Positions 56,203 through 64,000 of a DNA stretch of 64,000 bases are shown one piece after another. The first letter of the stretch is position 1, and each line of letters starts with the position of its first letter. The notes below the pieces were generated by a model. The model saw nothing but the letters and a program-made list of their open reading frames with translations, ran no database searches and had not been told where the DNA came from. Source of the DNA: UBA4582 sp965657335 (GTDB taxonomy: Bacteria; Pseudomonadota; Gammaproteobacteria; Pseudomonadales; Azotimanducaceae); NCBI GenBank assembly GCA_965657335.1, contig CBFHOH010000007.1, positions 73,186-137,185 of the forward strand, given 5' to 3'. A program made the translations under genes and the position numbers.

Positions 56203-58347
56203 ATGCGCAATCTCAAACATCGGTTAAATAAAGGTCGGTGTTGCACGCTCGTTTTGTTGTTTGCCCGCAAAACGGCGAGGCTAATCCTTATCGTGTCTTC
56301 ATTGCCCACTTTAGTTTTTGCTGAAAGTGTCGTACCAACGCAAGGCGCAAATAATCTCTCAGTGAAAATCGCAGTGATGGAAGAGGTGGTCGTAACTGCG
56401 ACACGCAACAGCAAAATACGACTCGTAAATCCTTACTCTGTAGATGTAGTGACGGCCGATGACATTGCGCTATCAACTAACGACCAACTTGCTGATCTTA
56501 TTGGCAGACTGCCCGGTATTCTGATAACTGACGCGGGGCAGGCGGGCCAAAAGCGAATTAGAATAAGAGGTGAGGAAGCAAGAAGGGTTGCGCTACTAAT
56601 TGACAACCAAGAGTTTTTGGACCACCGAGAAGTTGGTGTACCTCTGTTGGTAGATACTAGCCGAATACAACGAATAGAAGTGGTGCGTAGCCCAGCTTCT
56701 GTGCTTTATGGTCCCAGAGCCATGGGAGGAGTGATTAATATTATCACCCAGCGTGAGGCGACTCGCCCAGTAGAATTCGACCTAAGGACGACGTATAACG
56801 GTGCGACTAACGGGCTGGTCATCGGCGCGCAGTTGGCCGGTAATAAGGCTATTGGCGACCATGCCAGCCTCAGTTGGGATGTGGGTGGCAGCGATAATAA
56901 GCAACGTCTTCGCGAAACCCCGGTAGGTCAAATTGAACGAACGGCCTATGAAAATAGCGGGTTCAATTCATCTGTCGCTTACGCAACAGGCAATCATACG
57001 ATTGGACTAGGCTACGAAACATTCAAGTCAGCGTCAGAAGTTTATGTTGAGCCCGTGGTCAGATTTACGCCGCCTTTTCTCGACTTTGTGATTGATGCGC
57101 CACAGAGAGACAGAGAAAAAGTGCGTGTAGACTATCATTACGACCCTGCCTCAGAGGTCTTTCAATCTCTAAAATTTGACGGTTACAGGCAATTAAGTGA
57201 TCGAGAGTTTAATACCTTTCCTTCAATGTCTTTGGCGCCGGGGCTCAACCTCGATACCAGTATTATTTCTGTTAGCCAACTCGAGAGTGATGGCATGAAC
57301 CTGCAGACTGATTGGCTGCTGACTGAAAGTGTGTCGGTAATCTCCGGATTGCAGTGGGTTGATGACGAGGTCAATCAAAATAGGTTGCGTGATGTAGAAA
57401 CCAACGGCGTGCTCACAGAGTCTGGCAGTCAACTCGATGAAGCCCGTCTTGGTAGTCTCGCATGGTACCTGCAACTCGAATACGACATTGGCAACTTTTC
57501 ATTTCTTCCGGGTATGAGAACTTACAAGGTAGATGGAGAGATGCAGGTGTCTAATCACTTTGCCAATCTTTCATCCTTTAGTGACGATCACACGGTGGGA
57601 AGCTTGGCGGTTGTCTATGCGCCGACAGAAGCGTCTGCGCTAAGGGCGAGTTATTCTGAAGGGTACATCTACCCCAGTCTTTTTAATCTTGTTATCGGCG
57701 CTTTTGCCGGCGCTACTTTTGTCAATCCAGATCCAAATCTCTTGCCTGAGACTTCAGAGACGCTTGAGTTGGGCTACCGGTATCAGGCATCAGCGTGGTC
57801 AATTGATGCAGTGTTATTTCAAACGAACGCCAACAACTACATCGACGCCATGAGGTGTCTGCCAACTGATGGCTGCATTGGCGCGAGAGATGAGGTTTAC
57901 AAGAACATAGGTGAGTCGAGAAGTCATGGCGTTGAGATGTCACTAGATTATCAGAGCGACAATTTTGCTTTTCGCAGCAATATCACATGGCTAAAAAGGC
58001 GCAAGGACTACGATGGAGTTGAAACCTGGGACTCTGGTGTGCCACAACTCTCAGGTTCTATTTCCGCTGAATACGCATCCATGATCAAAGATATGCCCGT
58101 TGCGGCATTATTGGTTACGCGTTTTGAGTCGGAATCAAATGAACTTGTTGCGACCCGACGAGGTGCCAAACTTGAAACCAATCCCGGCTATGGCGTCGTT
58201 GACATTGAGTTGCGTCTTCAACCGTTCGAATCTGTATCCATGACGTTTGTTGGCGCGAATTTGGCGGACCGTACCTATCATAGTGCAAATGAGAACCTTT
58301 GGGCGCCGGGTAGGCACCTCAGAGTGGGTTTCAGCTTAGCGCTTTGA
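56203..58347 (+). CDS. TonB-dependent outer-membrane receptor
   Basis: This 714-residue protein has a signal peptide (LILIVSSLPTLVFA). The TonB box is EEVVVTATR. The plug domain includes LADLIGRLPGILI, IRIRGEEARRVALLIDNQ and VVRSPASVLYGPRAMGGVINI, and the barrel ends GRHLRVGFSLAL (terminal Leu rather than the common Phe/Tyr). The YIYPSLFNL...NPDPNLLPETSETLELGY region corresponds to the FRAP/NPNL boxes of haem-type receptors, but the conserved His between them is absent. Substrate is unknown. Its FNR-type promoter and divergent NirI-like gene suggest it supplies haem, iron or copper for nitrite respiration. ATG 56203 follows AAGGA six bases upstream. Confidence 0.93.
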   Translation: MRNLKHRLNKGRCCTLVLLFARKTARLILIVSSLPTLVFAESVVPTQGANNLSVKIAVMEEVVVTATRNSKIRLVNPYSVDVVTADDIALSTNDQLADLIGRLPGILITDAGQAGQKRIRIRGEEARRVALLIDNQEFLDHREVGVPLLVDTSRIQRIEVVRSPASVLYGPRAMGGVINIITQREATRPVEFDLRTTYNGATNGLVIGAQLAGNKAIGDHASLSWDVGGSDNKQRLRETPVGQIERTAYENSGFNSSVAYATGNHTIGLGYETFKSASEVYVEPVVRFTPPFLDFVIDAPQRDREKVRVDYHYDPASEVFQSLKFDGYRQLSDREFNTFPSMSLAPGLNLDTSIISVSQLESDGMNLQTDWLLTESVSVISGLQWVDDEVNQNRLRDVETNGVLTESGSQLDEARLGSLAWYLQLEYDIGNFSFLPGMRTYKVDGEMQVSNHFANLSSFSDDHTVGSLAVVYAPTEASALRASYSEGYIYPSLFNLVIGAFAGATFVNPDPNLLPETSETLELGYRYQASAWSIDAVLFQTNANNYIDAMRCLPTDGCIGARDEVYKNIGESRSHGVEMSLDYQSDNFAFRSNITWLKRRKDYDGVETWDSGVPQLSGSISAEYASMIKDMPVAALLVTRFESESNELVATRRGAKLETNPGYGVVDIELRLQPFESVSMTFVGANLADRTYHSANENLWAPGRHLRVGFSLAL

Positions 58348-58431
58348 CCATCGGTAAGCGCTCAATGCTCAAATAATGGCGATGAAGATATTACTCACTC
58401 GGTTATCTGGAATTTTGTTGATGCAAAAGCG

Positions 58432-58749
58432 ATGACCCAATCGTTCGGCACAATGAATCAGTGTCGTGAGTGGTCCGATGTGGCTGCTGTGTTATCTCAA
58501 CATGCTGATTTTAAGTCACAACAACTGATGGTTACGCTGGCGGCTGGAGGAGATTACACAAAAGATACGGTTTACGTTGTTTGGCAGATGAATATCACAG
58601 ATGAAGCGGCGTATCTGGCCGCGTATGAGAAGCTTATGAAAGGCCGAAGTAATGTAGGTGGCATGACAGGTGCGTATGGGTTGTGGCGGGTCCAAGGCGG
58701 CGCCAATAGCGATGTGACCATGTGGCCTTTTCGGGTGCCGCAGATATGA
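58432..58749 (+). CDS. Unrecognised small protein, possibly N-terminally truncated
   Basis: This 105-residue product was not recognised. VYVVWQMNITDEAAYLAAYEKLMKG resembles the ferredoxin-like fold of small dimeric alpha/beta-barrel proteins. Upstream of the ATG the same frame is open to the receptor's stop and encodes a similar phrase, SVIWNFVDAKAMTQSF, with no start codon. The gene may therefore be a 5'-truncated two-repeat protein or use an unusual start. The ATG has no ribosome site. Its distance from the TonB receptor (84 bases) suggests co-transcription. Confidence 0.45.
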   Translation: MTQSFGTMNQCREWSDVAAVLSQHADFKSQQLMVTLAAGGDYTKDTVYVVWQMNITDEAAYLAAYEKLMKGRSNVGGMTGAYGLWRVQGGANSDVTMWPFRVPQI

Positions 58750-59463
58750 AAGCGTTGTTAGGTAATACGCCCGGCAAATCGTTTGCTTTATTTCAAAAAA
58801 GAGTAGCCAGCCTGCGCACAGTCGTAACATAAACGTTGTGATGGCGGATCTATAGAGTCCATCAACTTGCCGGCTTGATTTTCGGGCCGCCAAATCTGTC
58901 TAACGATTAGATCAGCGCGAAAAAGCAGGATGTCGTCTAACGCCAGTGCTTGTCTGCAAAGGCTTTGTTGTTTTATAGACTAAAATAAAACCCACTGAGC
59001 GACGAGCGGTAGGTTTTGACTTTGCTATAGCTGTTTCCAAACAAAAAAAGTAGAAAAGCGCTAAATAGGTCCTCTGCTTGACCTTTGAAAATAATCCTTC
59101 GTGCTTACTGAAATCAGAGCCGCAAAGCAAAAATGACTTTTTCTCATCATTGCTCTAACAACAATCTGAGGCGATGATTAAGCGAGGGTTTGCGCTTAGA
59201 AATCGTTGTAAACGTAGAGTTTACGCGGTTCCCAACATTTGTGACCTGCTGTCAATAGAGCGTGCTACCCGCTTTTTTTGACTCAAAACGCGCTAAATAC
59301 TCGAAAACGCTAACCTACTGTAATTGGGTGCGCGGATTTAATAGCTTGTTTGATTGAAAAAGAGCCTATTTTTACAGGAGAAATGGTTTTTGATTTCGAT
59401 AAATCTATGCTAGGTTGTTAGTTGAGGTTGCGGTTTCTTAATAACAAAAATAAGGAAAGTGCT
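58750..59463. other. Gene-poor region of about 700 bases
   Basis: No credible gene was found on either strand; the open frames lack starts, ribosome sites and recognisable sequence. AAAACCCAC and GTAGGTTTT (58987-59017) form a 9-bp stem with one mismatch. On minus this hairpin is followed by a T-rich run (TTTTATTTTAG), so it may terminate a minus-strand transcript. CCCGCTTTTTTT near 59270 is a short GC/T-run element. An untranslated RNA between about 59150 and 59280 is possible but not shown. Confidence 0.4.
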
Positions 59464-59793
59464 ATGAGCTCGAATCAAATCTTAACTATTTTGTCTGTTT
59501 TAATCGCTTTGGGGGCAACCATCGTCCCAGACATCATGCCTTACTGGGCGCTGATACTTGTCACTGTTGGTTTAGTTAGTGGCTTTTTGAATCCCTTGCC
59601 TGATATGTTGTCAAGATTGGCCTACACTGTTGCGGCGGTTGCTATTCCGACCATCGCTAATTCTCTTGATGCGATTCCTGTAGTTGGGGCTCATGTAAAC
59701 ATGTTGATCGATAATATTATGATCTCAGTCGCTGGTATGGTTATCGCTAATTTCATCTTGTTGATGATCAGCCAGGTTAGGTCGTCAGACTAA
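59464..59793 (+). CDS. Small membrane protein
   Basis: This unrecognised protein of about 109 residues has three hydrophobic segments: about residues 5-20, 28-45 and 75-102 (with a weaker one at 55-70). Charged residues are rare: only three Asp before the last 20 residues. ATG 59464 has AAGGA upstream (AAGGAAAGTGCT), so the longer frame from 59422 is not favoured. It stands alone between two long non-coding stretches. No family or function can be assigned. Confidence 0.65.
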   Translation: MSSNQILTILSVLIALGATIVPDIMPYWALILVTVGLVSGFLNPLPDMLSRLAYTVAAVAIPTIANSLDAIPVVGAHVNMLIDNIMISVAGMVIANFILLMISQVRSSD

Positions 59794-60314
59794 GCTTGGT
59801 GACCGAAAATAGATCAGTTTTTAATGTCTAAATCTGGTCTGTTTTTGGTGATTTACCGATAAGCCGACGTGGTGTGTAATGCGATTTACGCAGCCTTGTG
59901 TGTATTTAGAAAGACGACTTACACACACCTTCCAGTATTAGCAACTAGTCGGCTCATCAAAATTCCTATTGGGTAGATCCAGCGCTTTTACCCGTCCAAG
60001 CTTCGTGTGTCATCGCCTTGTTGATTGTCCATGCTAGCTTTTATCATTATTTCTGTTACCCATTATTGACCACGGTTGAAAATCAGCCGTCTGCCCACGT
60101 AACTAAAGTGTCGTTACGCAAGTTACCTACGACTATCTGACTGTCAAAATGCCTCTATGTTTTTTCGCCTGTTTTCGACGTAAAGCAAATGCCATGCTGC
60201 CACAAAGCATAGAGAGCTAGACTGACAGCAGGTAAAGCCTTGAGGCTATGAGCGAGTTTGATTTACTCTGGTACTCTACGCTGGTTTCACAAATTGGAAT
60301 AGAATTTCTCAAGT
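59794..60314. other. Intergenic region with inverted repeats
   Basis: No gene is seen. AGATCAG and CTGGTCT (59811-59840), followed by GTTTTT, may terminate the small membrane gene; the loop is long. TGTGTGTA (59897-59904) and TACACACA (59920-59927) form a perfect 8-base inverted repeat with a 15-base gap, either an RNA hairpin or a protein site. The rest (to the ADH start) shows no clear element. Confidence 0.4.
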
Positions 60315-61469
60315 ATGATAAACGCAAGCTGGAACTACCCCACGCAAATGACTGTCGGTGCAGGGCGCATCTCAGAATTACCTAGATTGTGCGCTGAACT
60401 TCGCATGCACAGGCCTCTTTTGGTCACTGACCCGGGGATCGTGTCTTTACCTATGATGCAAGTGATTAAGAACATATGCTTACAGGCAAGCTTATCAATT
60501 GCCGTATTCAGTCACATCAAACCTAACCCCACGGGCCAGAATATTGAAGATGGCGTCGCCAAGTACCTGGCGGGTGACCATGATGGCATCGTCGCGCTAG
60601 GCGGTGGTTCCGCCCTCGACGCTGGCAAGGCTATCGGTCTGATCGCGCGACAAAAATGCAGTTTATGGGACCTAGAAGATGTAGGTGACAATGAAAAGAA
60701 CGCCGATTCTGATCTGATTGCCCCGATGCTCGCGATACCAACAACGGCAGGTACGGGCTCTGAAGTTGGACGCGCTGGATTAATCGTTAACGAAGCTGAG
60801 CAACGTAAAGTTATTATCTTTCATCCTAAGATGCTGCCATCCAGCGTTATTTTAGATCCGGAACTCACGGTTGGGCTGCCGCCTCACATTACGGCAGCAA
60901 CCGGCATGGACGCGTTATCGCACTGCTTAGAGGCGTGGTGCGCACCGAACTTTCATCCAATGGCAGAAGGTATCGCGCTGGAGGGTATTCGCTTGGTACG
61001 CCACAATATTGAAACGGCTGTTGCAGATGGCAGCGATATAGATGCGCGCCTTAATATGCTAGTAGCATCAACAATGGGCGCAACTGCTTTTCAACGCGGC
61101 CTTGGTGCTATGCACGCCCTGGCGCACCCGTTGGGCGCGGTGTATGACGCACATCATGGACTACTTAATGCGATATTGATGCCCTTCGTACTAAAGGCTA
61201 ACCAAAGCGCTATTGATGAAAAGATTGCAAGGTTAGCCGGTTATATTGGTGTTGAGCCGAGTTTTTCCGACTTTTTGAATTGGGTTGTTACGCTCAGAGA
61301 ACGTATCGGTATTCCGCACGCGCTTTCATCTGTTTTTGAACAAGATGAAGTCTTCACGCAAATTGGTGAAATGGCAATTGCAGACCCTTCAGCGGGCAGC
61401 AATCCCATTGCTTTCACGGCAGGTGAGTATCAGGCCATATTAGAAGACGCTTACCATGGTCGTCTTTAG
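60315..61469 (+). CDS. Iron-containing alcohol dehydrogenase
   Basis: This 384-residue group III alcohol dehydrogenase has GGGSALDAGKAIGLIA for NAD(P) and TTAGTGSEVGRAGLI. The metal ligands sit in GMDALSHCLEAW, AMHALAHPLGAVYDAHHG and the Asp before GGGS. It oxidises or forms aldehydes; the exact substrate (propanediol, lactaldehyde or other) is unknown. It lies 132 bases before an acyl-CoA dehydrogenase on the same strand. Confidence 0.92.
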   Translation: MINASWNYPTQMTVGAGRISELPRLCAELRMHRPLLVTDPGIVSLPMMQVIKNICLQASLSIAVFSHIKPNPTGQNIEDGVAKYLAGDHDGIVALGGGSALDAGKAIGLIARQKCSLWDLEDVGDNEKNADSDLIAPMLAIPTTAGTGSEVGRAGLIVNEAEQRKVIIFHPKMLPSSVILDPELTVGLPPHITAATGMDALSHCLEAWCAPNFHPMAEGIALEGIRLVRHNIETAVADGSDIDARLNMLVASTMGATAFQRGLGAMHALAHPLGAVYDAHHGLLNAILMPFVLKANQSAIDEKIARLAGYIGVEPSFSDFLNWVVTLRERIGIPHALSSVFEQDEVFTQIGEMAIADPSAGSNPIAFTAGEYQAILEDAYHGRL

Positions 61470-61601
61470 AGAAAATGTAACTCAAACCGATATCTTCGGT
61501 TGAGCAGGTGTCGTGGACAAGTTAAGGGTCGTAGGGCGTTGGGTTTTGTCGCGTTGCTGTTTCATGCATGATGTCAAAACAACTAATGACGGGGTCAAAA
61601 A

Positions 61602-62813
61602 ATGAGTGCGATTGCGGTAAAGATGCCAGAGGAAGTTGAGGTTGCCCGCGAGGGTATTCTCCGTTTTGCAGAAAAAGAGGTCCTGACTCGTCATCAAAAG
61701 TACGCAGATTTTTTCGAGGATCCAAGAAAGTTGTATGACGAGAGCGGTCGCTTCTCAACTGATTTAGTGTCTTTGATCGCGGAAGTGCGAACGCTGTCTG
61801 CGGAAGCGGGCTTTTACGGCATGTGCGTGCCAGAGGCATTAGGGGGCGGGGGATTGGGACATCTTGCTTACTATGCCGCTTGGGAGGCCCTGTTCCATCG
61901 ATGCGGTCCAAAAAATTGGTTAATGCTATACGCACTCGCGCATTGGGCCTTTGGTCCGAGCAAGCTCTTAGAACAAATGAGCGAGGAAGCAAAAGCGGTT
62001 TTCTTGCCCGAGTTGATGAGCGGAGCAAAGTCAATGTGCTTCGGTCTGACTGAACCCAATGCTGGTTCTGATGCGAGTATGTTGGCGACCAAAGCTGTCG
62101 AAGAGGGCGATGGCTGGCGGTTATCCGGTCGAAAGATTTGGACCACCAATGCGCCGATTGCTGACTTTTGTGTGGTTTTTGCGAAAACATCATCGGGTAT
62201 CACAGCCTTCATGGTGCCTACGGATAGTGAGGGCTTTAAGATTCAGCGGGTCATTCGCCTATTCGGCCATATCGGTGGCGACGAGGCTGAAATTGCCCTA
62301 GACGAGGTGTTTGTTGAGCCCTGGCAAATTGTCGGTGAGCTCGGCAAAGGTTTTGCAGCCGCACTCTACGGAGTTTCTCTCGGCCGAATTTATAATTCGG
62401 CGCGCTCAGTTGGTTACGGACGTTGGGCCATTGAAATGGCCCTAGACTACGCCAAGGTTCGCACGGCTTTCGGTCAGCCCATTAGTGAATACCAGGGGGT
62501 GAGCTTTCCGATTGCGGATGCGGCAACTGATCTTCACGCGGCGCATTTGATGGGGATCAATGCTGCCATGTTGCTCGATGCAGGAGAGCTGGCCGTGAAG
62601 GAGCTTTCAATGACGAAAGCCTTCTCCGTGCAAAAAGGTTTAAGTGCGGTCGATTGCGCGATGCAAACGCATGGCGCGATGGGTTTCACCAATGAACTCG
62701 GTTTGACCGAAGCTTGGCAAGCATTGCGTGTTGTTAATGTGGCTGATGGTACTAACGAAATACTAAAAAGAACTATTGCCCAACGGCTACAAAAAGGGGA
62801 TTTGGAGCTCTAG
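61602..62813 (+). CDS. Acyl-CoA dehydrogenase
   Basis: This 403-residue FAD enzyme has SMCFGLTEPNAGSDASML as signature 1 and LSGRKIWTTNAPIADFCVVF next. QTHGAMGFTNELGLTEAW and VNVADGTNEILKRTIAQRL near the C-terminus give the EGTxxI-type end with DGTNEI, so the catalytic Glu is replaced by Asp or moved, as in several subfamilies. It is not closely similar to the acyl-CoA dehydrogenase at 28.7 kb. The chain length or branching it acts on is unknown. Confidence 0.9.
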   Translation: MSAIAVKMPEEVEVAREGILRFAEKEVLTRHQKYADFFEDPRKLYDESGRFSTDLVSLIAEVRTLSAEAGFYGMCVPEALGGGGLGHLAYYAAWEALFHRCGPKNWLMLYALAHWAFGPSKLLEQMSEEAKAVFLPELMSGAKSMCFGLTEPNAGSDASMLATKAVEEGDGWRLSGRKIWTTNAPIADFCVVFAKTSSGITAFMVPTDSEGFKIQRVIRLFGHIGGDEAEIALDEVFVEPWQIVGELGKGFAAALYGVSLGRIYNSARSVGYGRWAIEMALDYAKVRTAFGQPISEYQGVSFPIADAATDLHAAHLMGINAAMLLDAGELAVKELSMTKAFSVQKGLSAVDCAMQTHGAMGFTNELGLTEAWQALRVVNVADGTNEILKRTIAQRLQKGDLEL

Positions 62814-62995
62814 CAAGATTGGGTAATAATAAGGTCCACAAGCTTACCAAAACAAAGTGATCAGCCTTTCAAGATAAATCACAGGATGAACGTCTTTTTT
62901 GAAATCCAAGATAAATGTGGTTTAAACTTCCTCAAGCCCCGGAAAGACTATGATCTGAACCACTCACAAAGCACAACTACAAGAAGGATAGTCTC

Positions 62996-63946
62996 ATGAA
63001 ACGTTTTCTTATACTGCTAGCGCTTACGGCCTCTATTAATGCATTTGGTCATAGCGGCCCCGCGCGACCCGAGCCAATCGACCTCGATAGTTTAATGTCA
63101 GAATTCGGCTGGGATCTTAATTCCACCGATATTACAACTCAGAAGCTGGATGACGGTTTAGCCGTGTTGTTTGGCGCTGGCGGTAACATCGGCGTGAGCA
63201 CTGGTGAAGACGGTGTGTTCATCGTCGATGACCAATTCCCGGTACTCATGCCTAAAATCAAACAAGCGATTGGCAAACTGGGTGGTAAAAGCGTGGATTT
63301 TGCCGTAACGACTCACTGGCACTTCGACCATGCAGAGGGCAATCTAGCGCTTGGCCCAGAAGGCACTTGGCTGGTGGCACACAAGAACTCGCGTGAAATG
63401 ATGAAGGAAGATCACGTTATCAACCTTGTCGTGGCTGCTTACAACCAGAAAGCCTATCCTGAGAGCGCTTGGCCAGACATCACCTTTAGTGATGACATGC
63501 AGTTTCACCTGAATGGACAGACAGTAGACCTTTGGCACTTTGGTCCTGCTCACACGACCGGTGACGCAGCGGTATACTTTCGAGGCAGCAACGCTGTGCA
63601 TCTAGGAGATGTCTATAACAACTCAGGCTACCCGTTTATTGATGCAGGTAATGGTGGCTCGCTGGATGGTGTCATTCATTTCTGTTCGGAGACGCTCGCC
63701 CGTATCAATAAAGACACAACGGTAATCCCGGGACACGGCCCGATTTCTGACTATAAGGGGCTTGCCGGCTATATCGATATGCTAAGCACTATTCGAGAAC
63801 GTATGGTGAAGCAGATCGAGAATGGTGCGACGCTAGAGGACGTGATTGCCGCCAAATTGACAGCCGATTACGATAAGGCGATGGGCGATAATACCGGCTT
63901 TATCAACCGCGCTTACATGAGCCTGACTCACAAGATCACGCAGTAG
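62996..63946 (+). CDS. MBL-fold metallo-hydrolase, exported
   Basis: This 316-residue protein has a signal peptide (FLILLALTASINAFG). TTHWHFDHAEGN carries the HxHxDH zinc motif (about residues 103-108). HFGPAHTTGDAAVYF, HLGDVYNNSG and VIPGHGPISD provide the later ligands. The family covers B3-like and quinoprotein-relay enzymes, so hydrolysis of a beta-lactam is not implied; a general periplasmic hydrolase is a safer description. It is preceded by 180 bases that should carry its own promoter. Confidence 0.88.
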   Translation: MKRFLILLALTASINAFGHSGPARPEPIDLDSLMSEFGWDLNSTDITTQKLDDGLAVLFGAGGNIGVSTGEDGVFIVDDQFPVLMPKIKQAIGKLGGKSVDFAVTTHWHFDHAEGNLALGPEGTWLVAHKNSREMMKEDHVINLVVAAYNQKAYPESAWPDITFSDDMQFHLNGQTVDLWHFGPAHTTGDAAVYFRGSNAVHLGDVYNNSGYPFIDAGNGGSLDGVIHFCSETLARINKDTTVIPGHGPISDYKGLAGYIDMLSTIRERMVKQIENGATLEDVIAAKLTADYDKAMGDNTGFINRAYMSLTHKITQ

Positions 63947-64000
63947 ACTCCTTAACCCTGAGGGCTCAACTGCAAGCGTAGTTGAGCCAGGTGGAAGTGC

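Noticed and set aside
58345..58347. TGA at the end of the TonB receptor as another selenocysteine readthrough, because the next gene is in the same frame
   Set aside because: The receptor ends in a normal beta-barrel terminus (GRHLRVGFSLAL) and the bases after it do not continue receptor sequence.
58516..58893. Minus-strand open frame with Cys and aromatic residues
   Set aside because: It lies opposite the small gene, has no ribosome site and looks like an out-of-frame shadow.
59382..59420. Twelve-codon leader peptide with AGGAG before the small membrane gene
   Set aside because: The AGGAG is only two bases from the ATG and the peptide has no regulatory features.
1..64000. CRISPR arrays, tRNA or rRNA genes, insertion sequences or prophage
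   Set aside because: No spaced repeat series, tRNA-like arms, transposase, integrase or phage structural sequence was seen by eye.

Overview
The window reads as a chromosomal segment of a free-living, probably marine, gammaproteobacterium. The support is the pepA-holC-(hypothetical)-valS block divergent from lptF-lptG, a panE/panB/panC group, a PPK1-type polyphosphate kinase, and a large set of acyl-CoA, oxygenase and flavoprotein genes of the kind common in marine OMG-group relatives. Genes are densely packed. I saw no tRNA, rRNA, insertion sequence, prophage or CRISPR array. The genus is not determinable from sequence alone.

Layout. 1-12.8 kb: valS, then a phosphate/polyphosphate group (DUF4956 membrane protein and SdiA-regulated-type lipoprotein on plus; metallophosphatase, ppk1 and a CotH-like exported protein as an operon on minus), an aminotransferase, then hypothetical-holC-pepA. 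The polyphosphate group and the aminotransferase sit inside what is usually a continuous pepA-holC-valS block. 12.9-25 kb: lptF-lptG, RDD protein, thioesterase, desaturase, PlsC acyltransferase, MarR-GNAT fusion, alkaline phosphatase with an internal 54-bp tandem duplication, lipase, and panC-panB-panE. 25-43 kb: cold-shock gene with a long leader, then a catabolic region with two PhyH-type dioxygenases, a TauD-type dioxygenase, a Baeyer-Villiger-type monooxygenase, an acyl-CoA dehydrogenase, a CoA transferase, a deazaflavin/nitroreductase-like protein, an SDR and two amine/amino-acid-oxidase-like flavoproteins; hemN lies within it. 43-52 kb: RND pump and adaptor, lytic transglycosylase, beta-barrel protein, a DedA-rhodanese fusion, DUF3089 protein and SOUL haem-binding protein. 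52.5-58.7 kb: cytochrome cd1 nitrite reductase nirS, a NosR/NirI-type flavo-iron-sulfur membrane protein and a TonB receptor. 59-64 kb: small membrane protein in a gene-poor stretch, iron alcohol dehydrogenase, acyl-CoA dehydrogenase and MBL hydrolase.

Two observations stand out. First, the DedA-rhodanese gene is interrupted by one in-frame TGA exactly where relatives carry the second Cys of a C-x-C-P-N/D-E motif. The frame continues for 49 sense codons of recognisable rhodanese sequence to a TAA, and a hairpin fitting the bacterial SECIS model lies just after the TGA, so this is a strong selenoprotein candidate. Second, five FNR/ANR/DNR-type boxes (TTGAY-N4-RTCAA or one mismatch) lie before hemN, nirS, the NosR/NirI-like gene and the TonB receptor, and between hemN and an acyl-CoA dehydrogenase. 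A plausible -10 hexamer starts 28.5-29.5 bp from each box centre, the geometry of class II FNR-activated promoters, so these genes look like one low-oxygen/nitrogen-oxide regulon.
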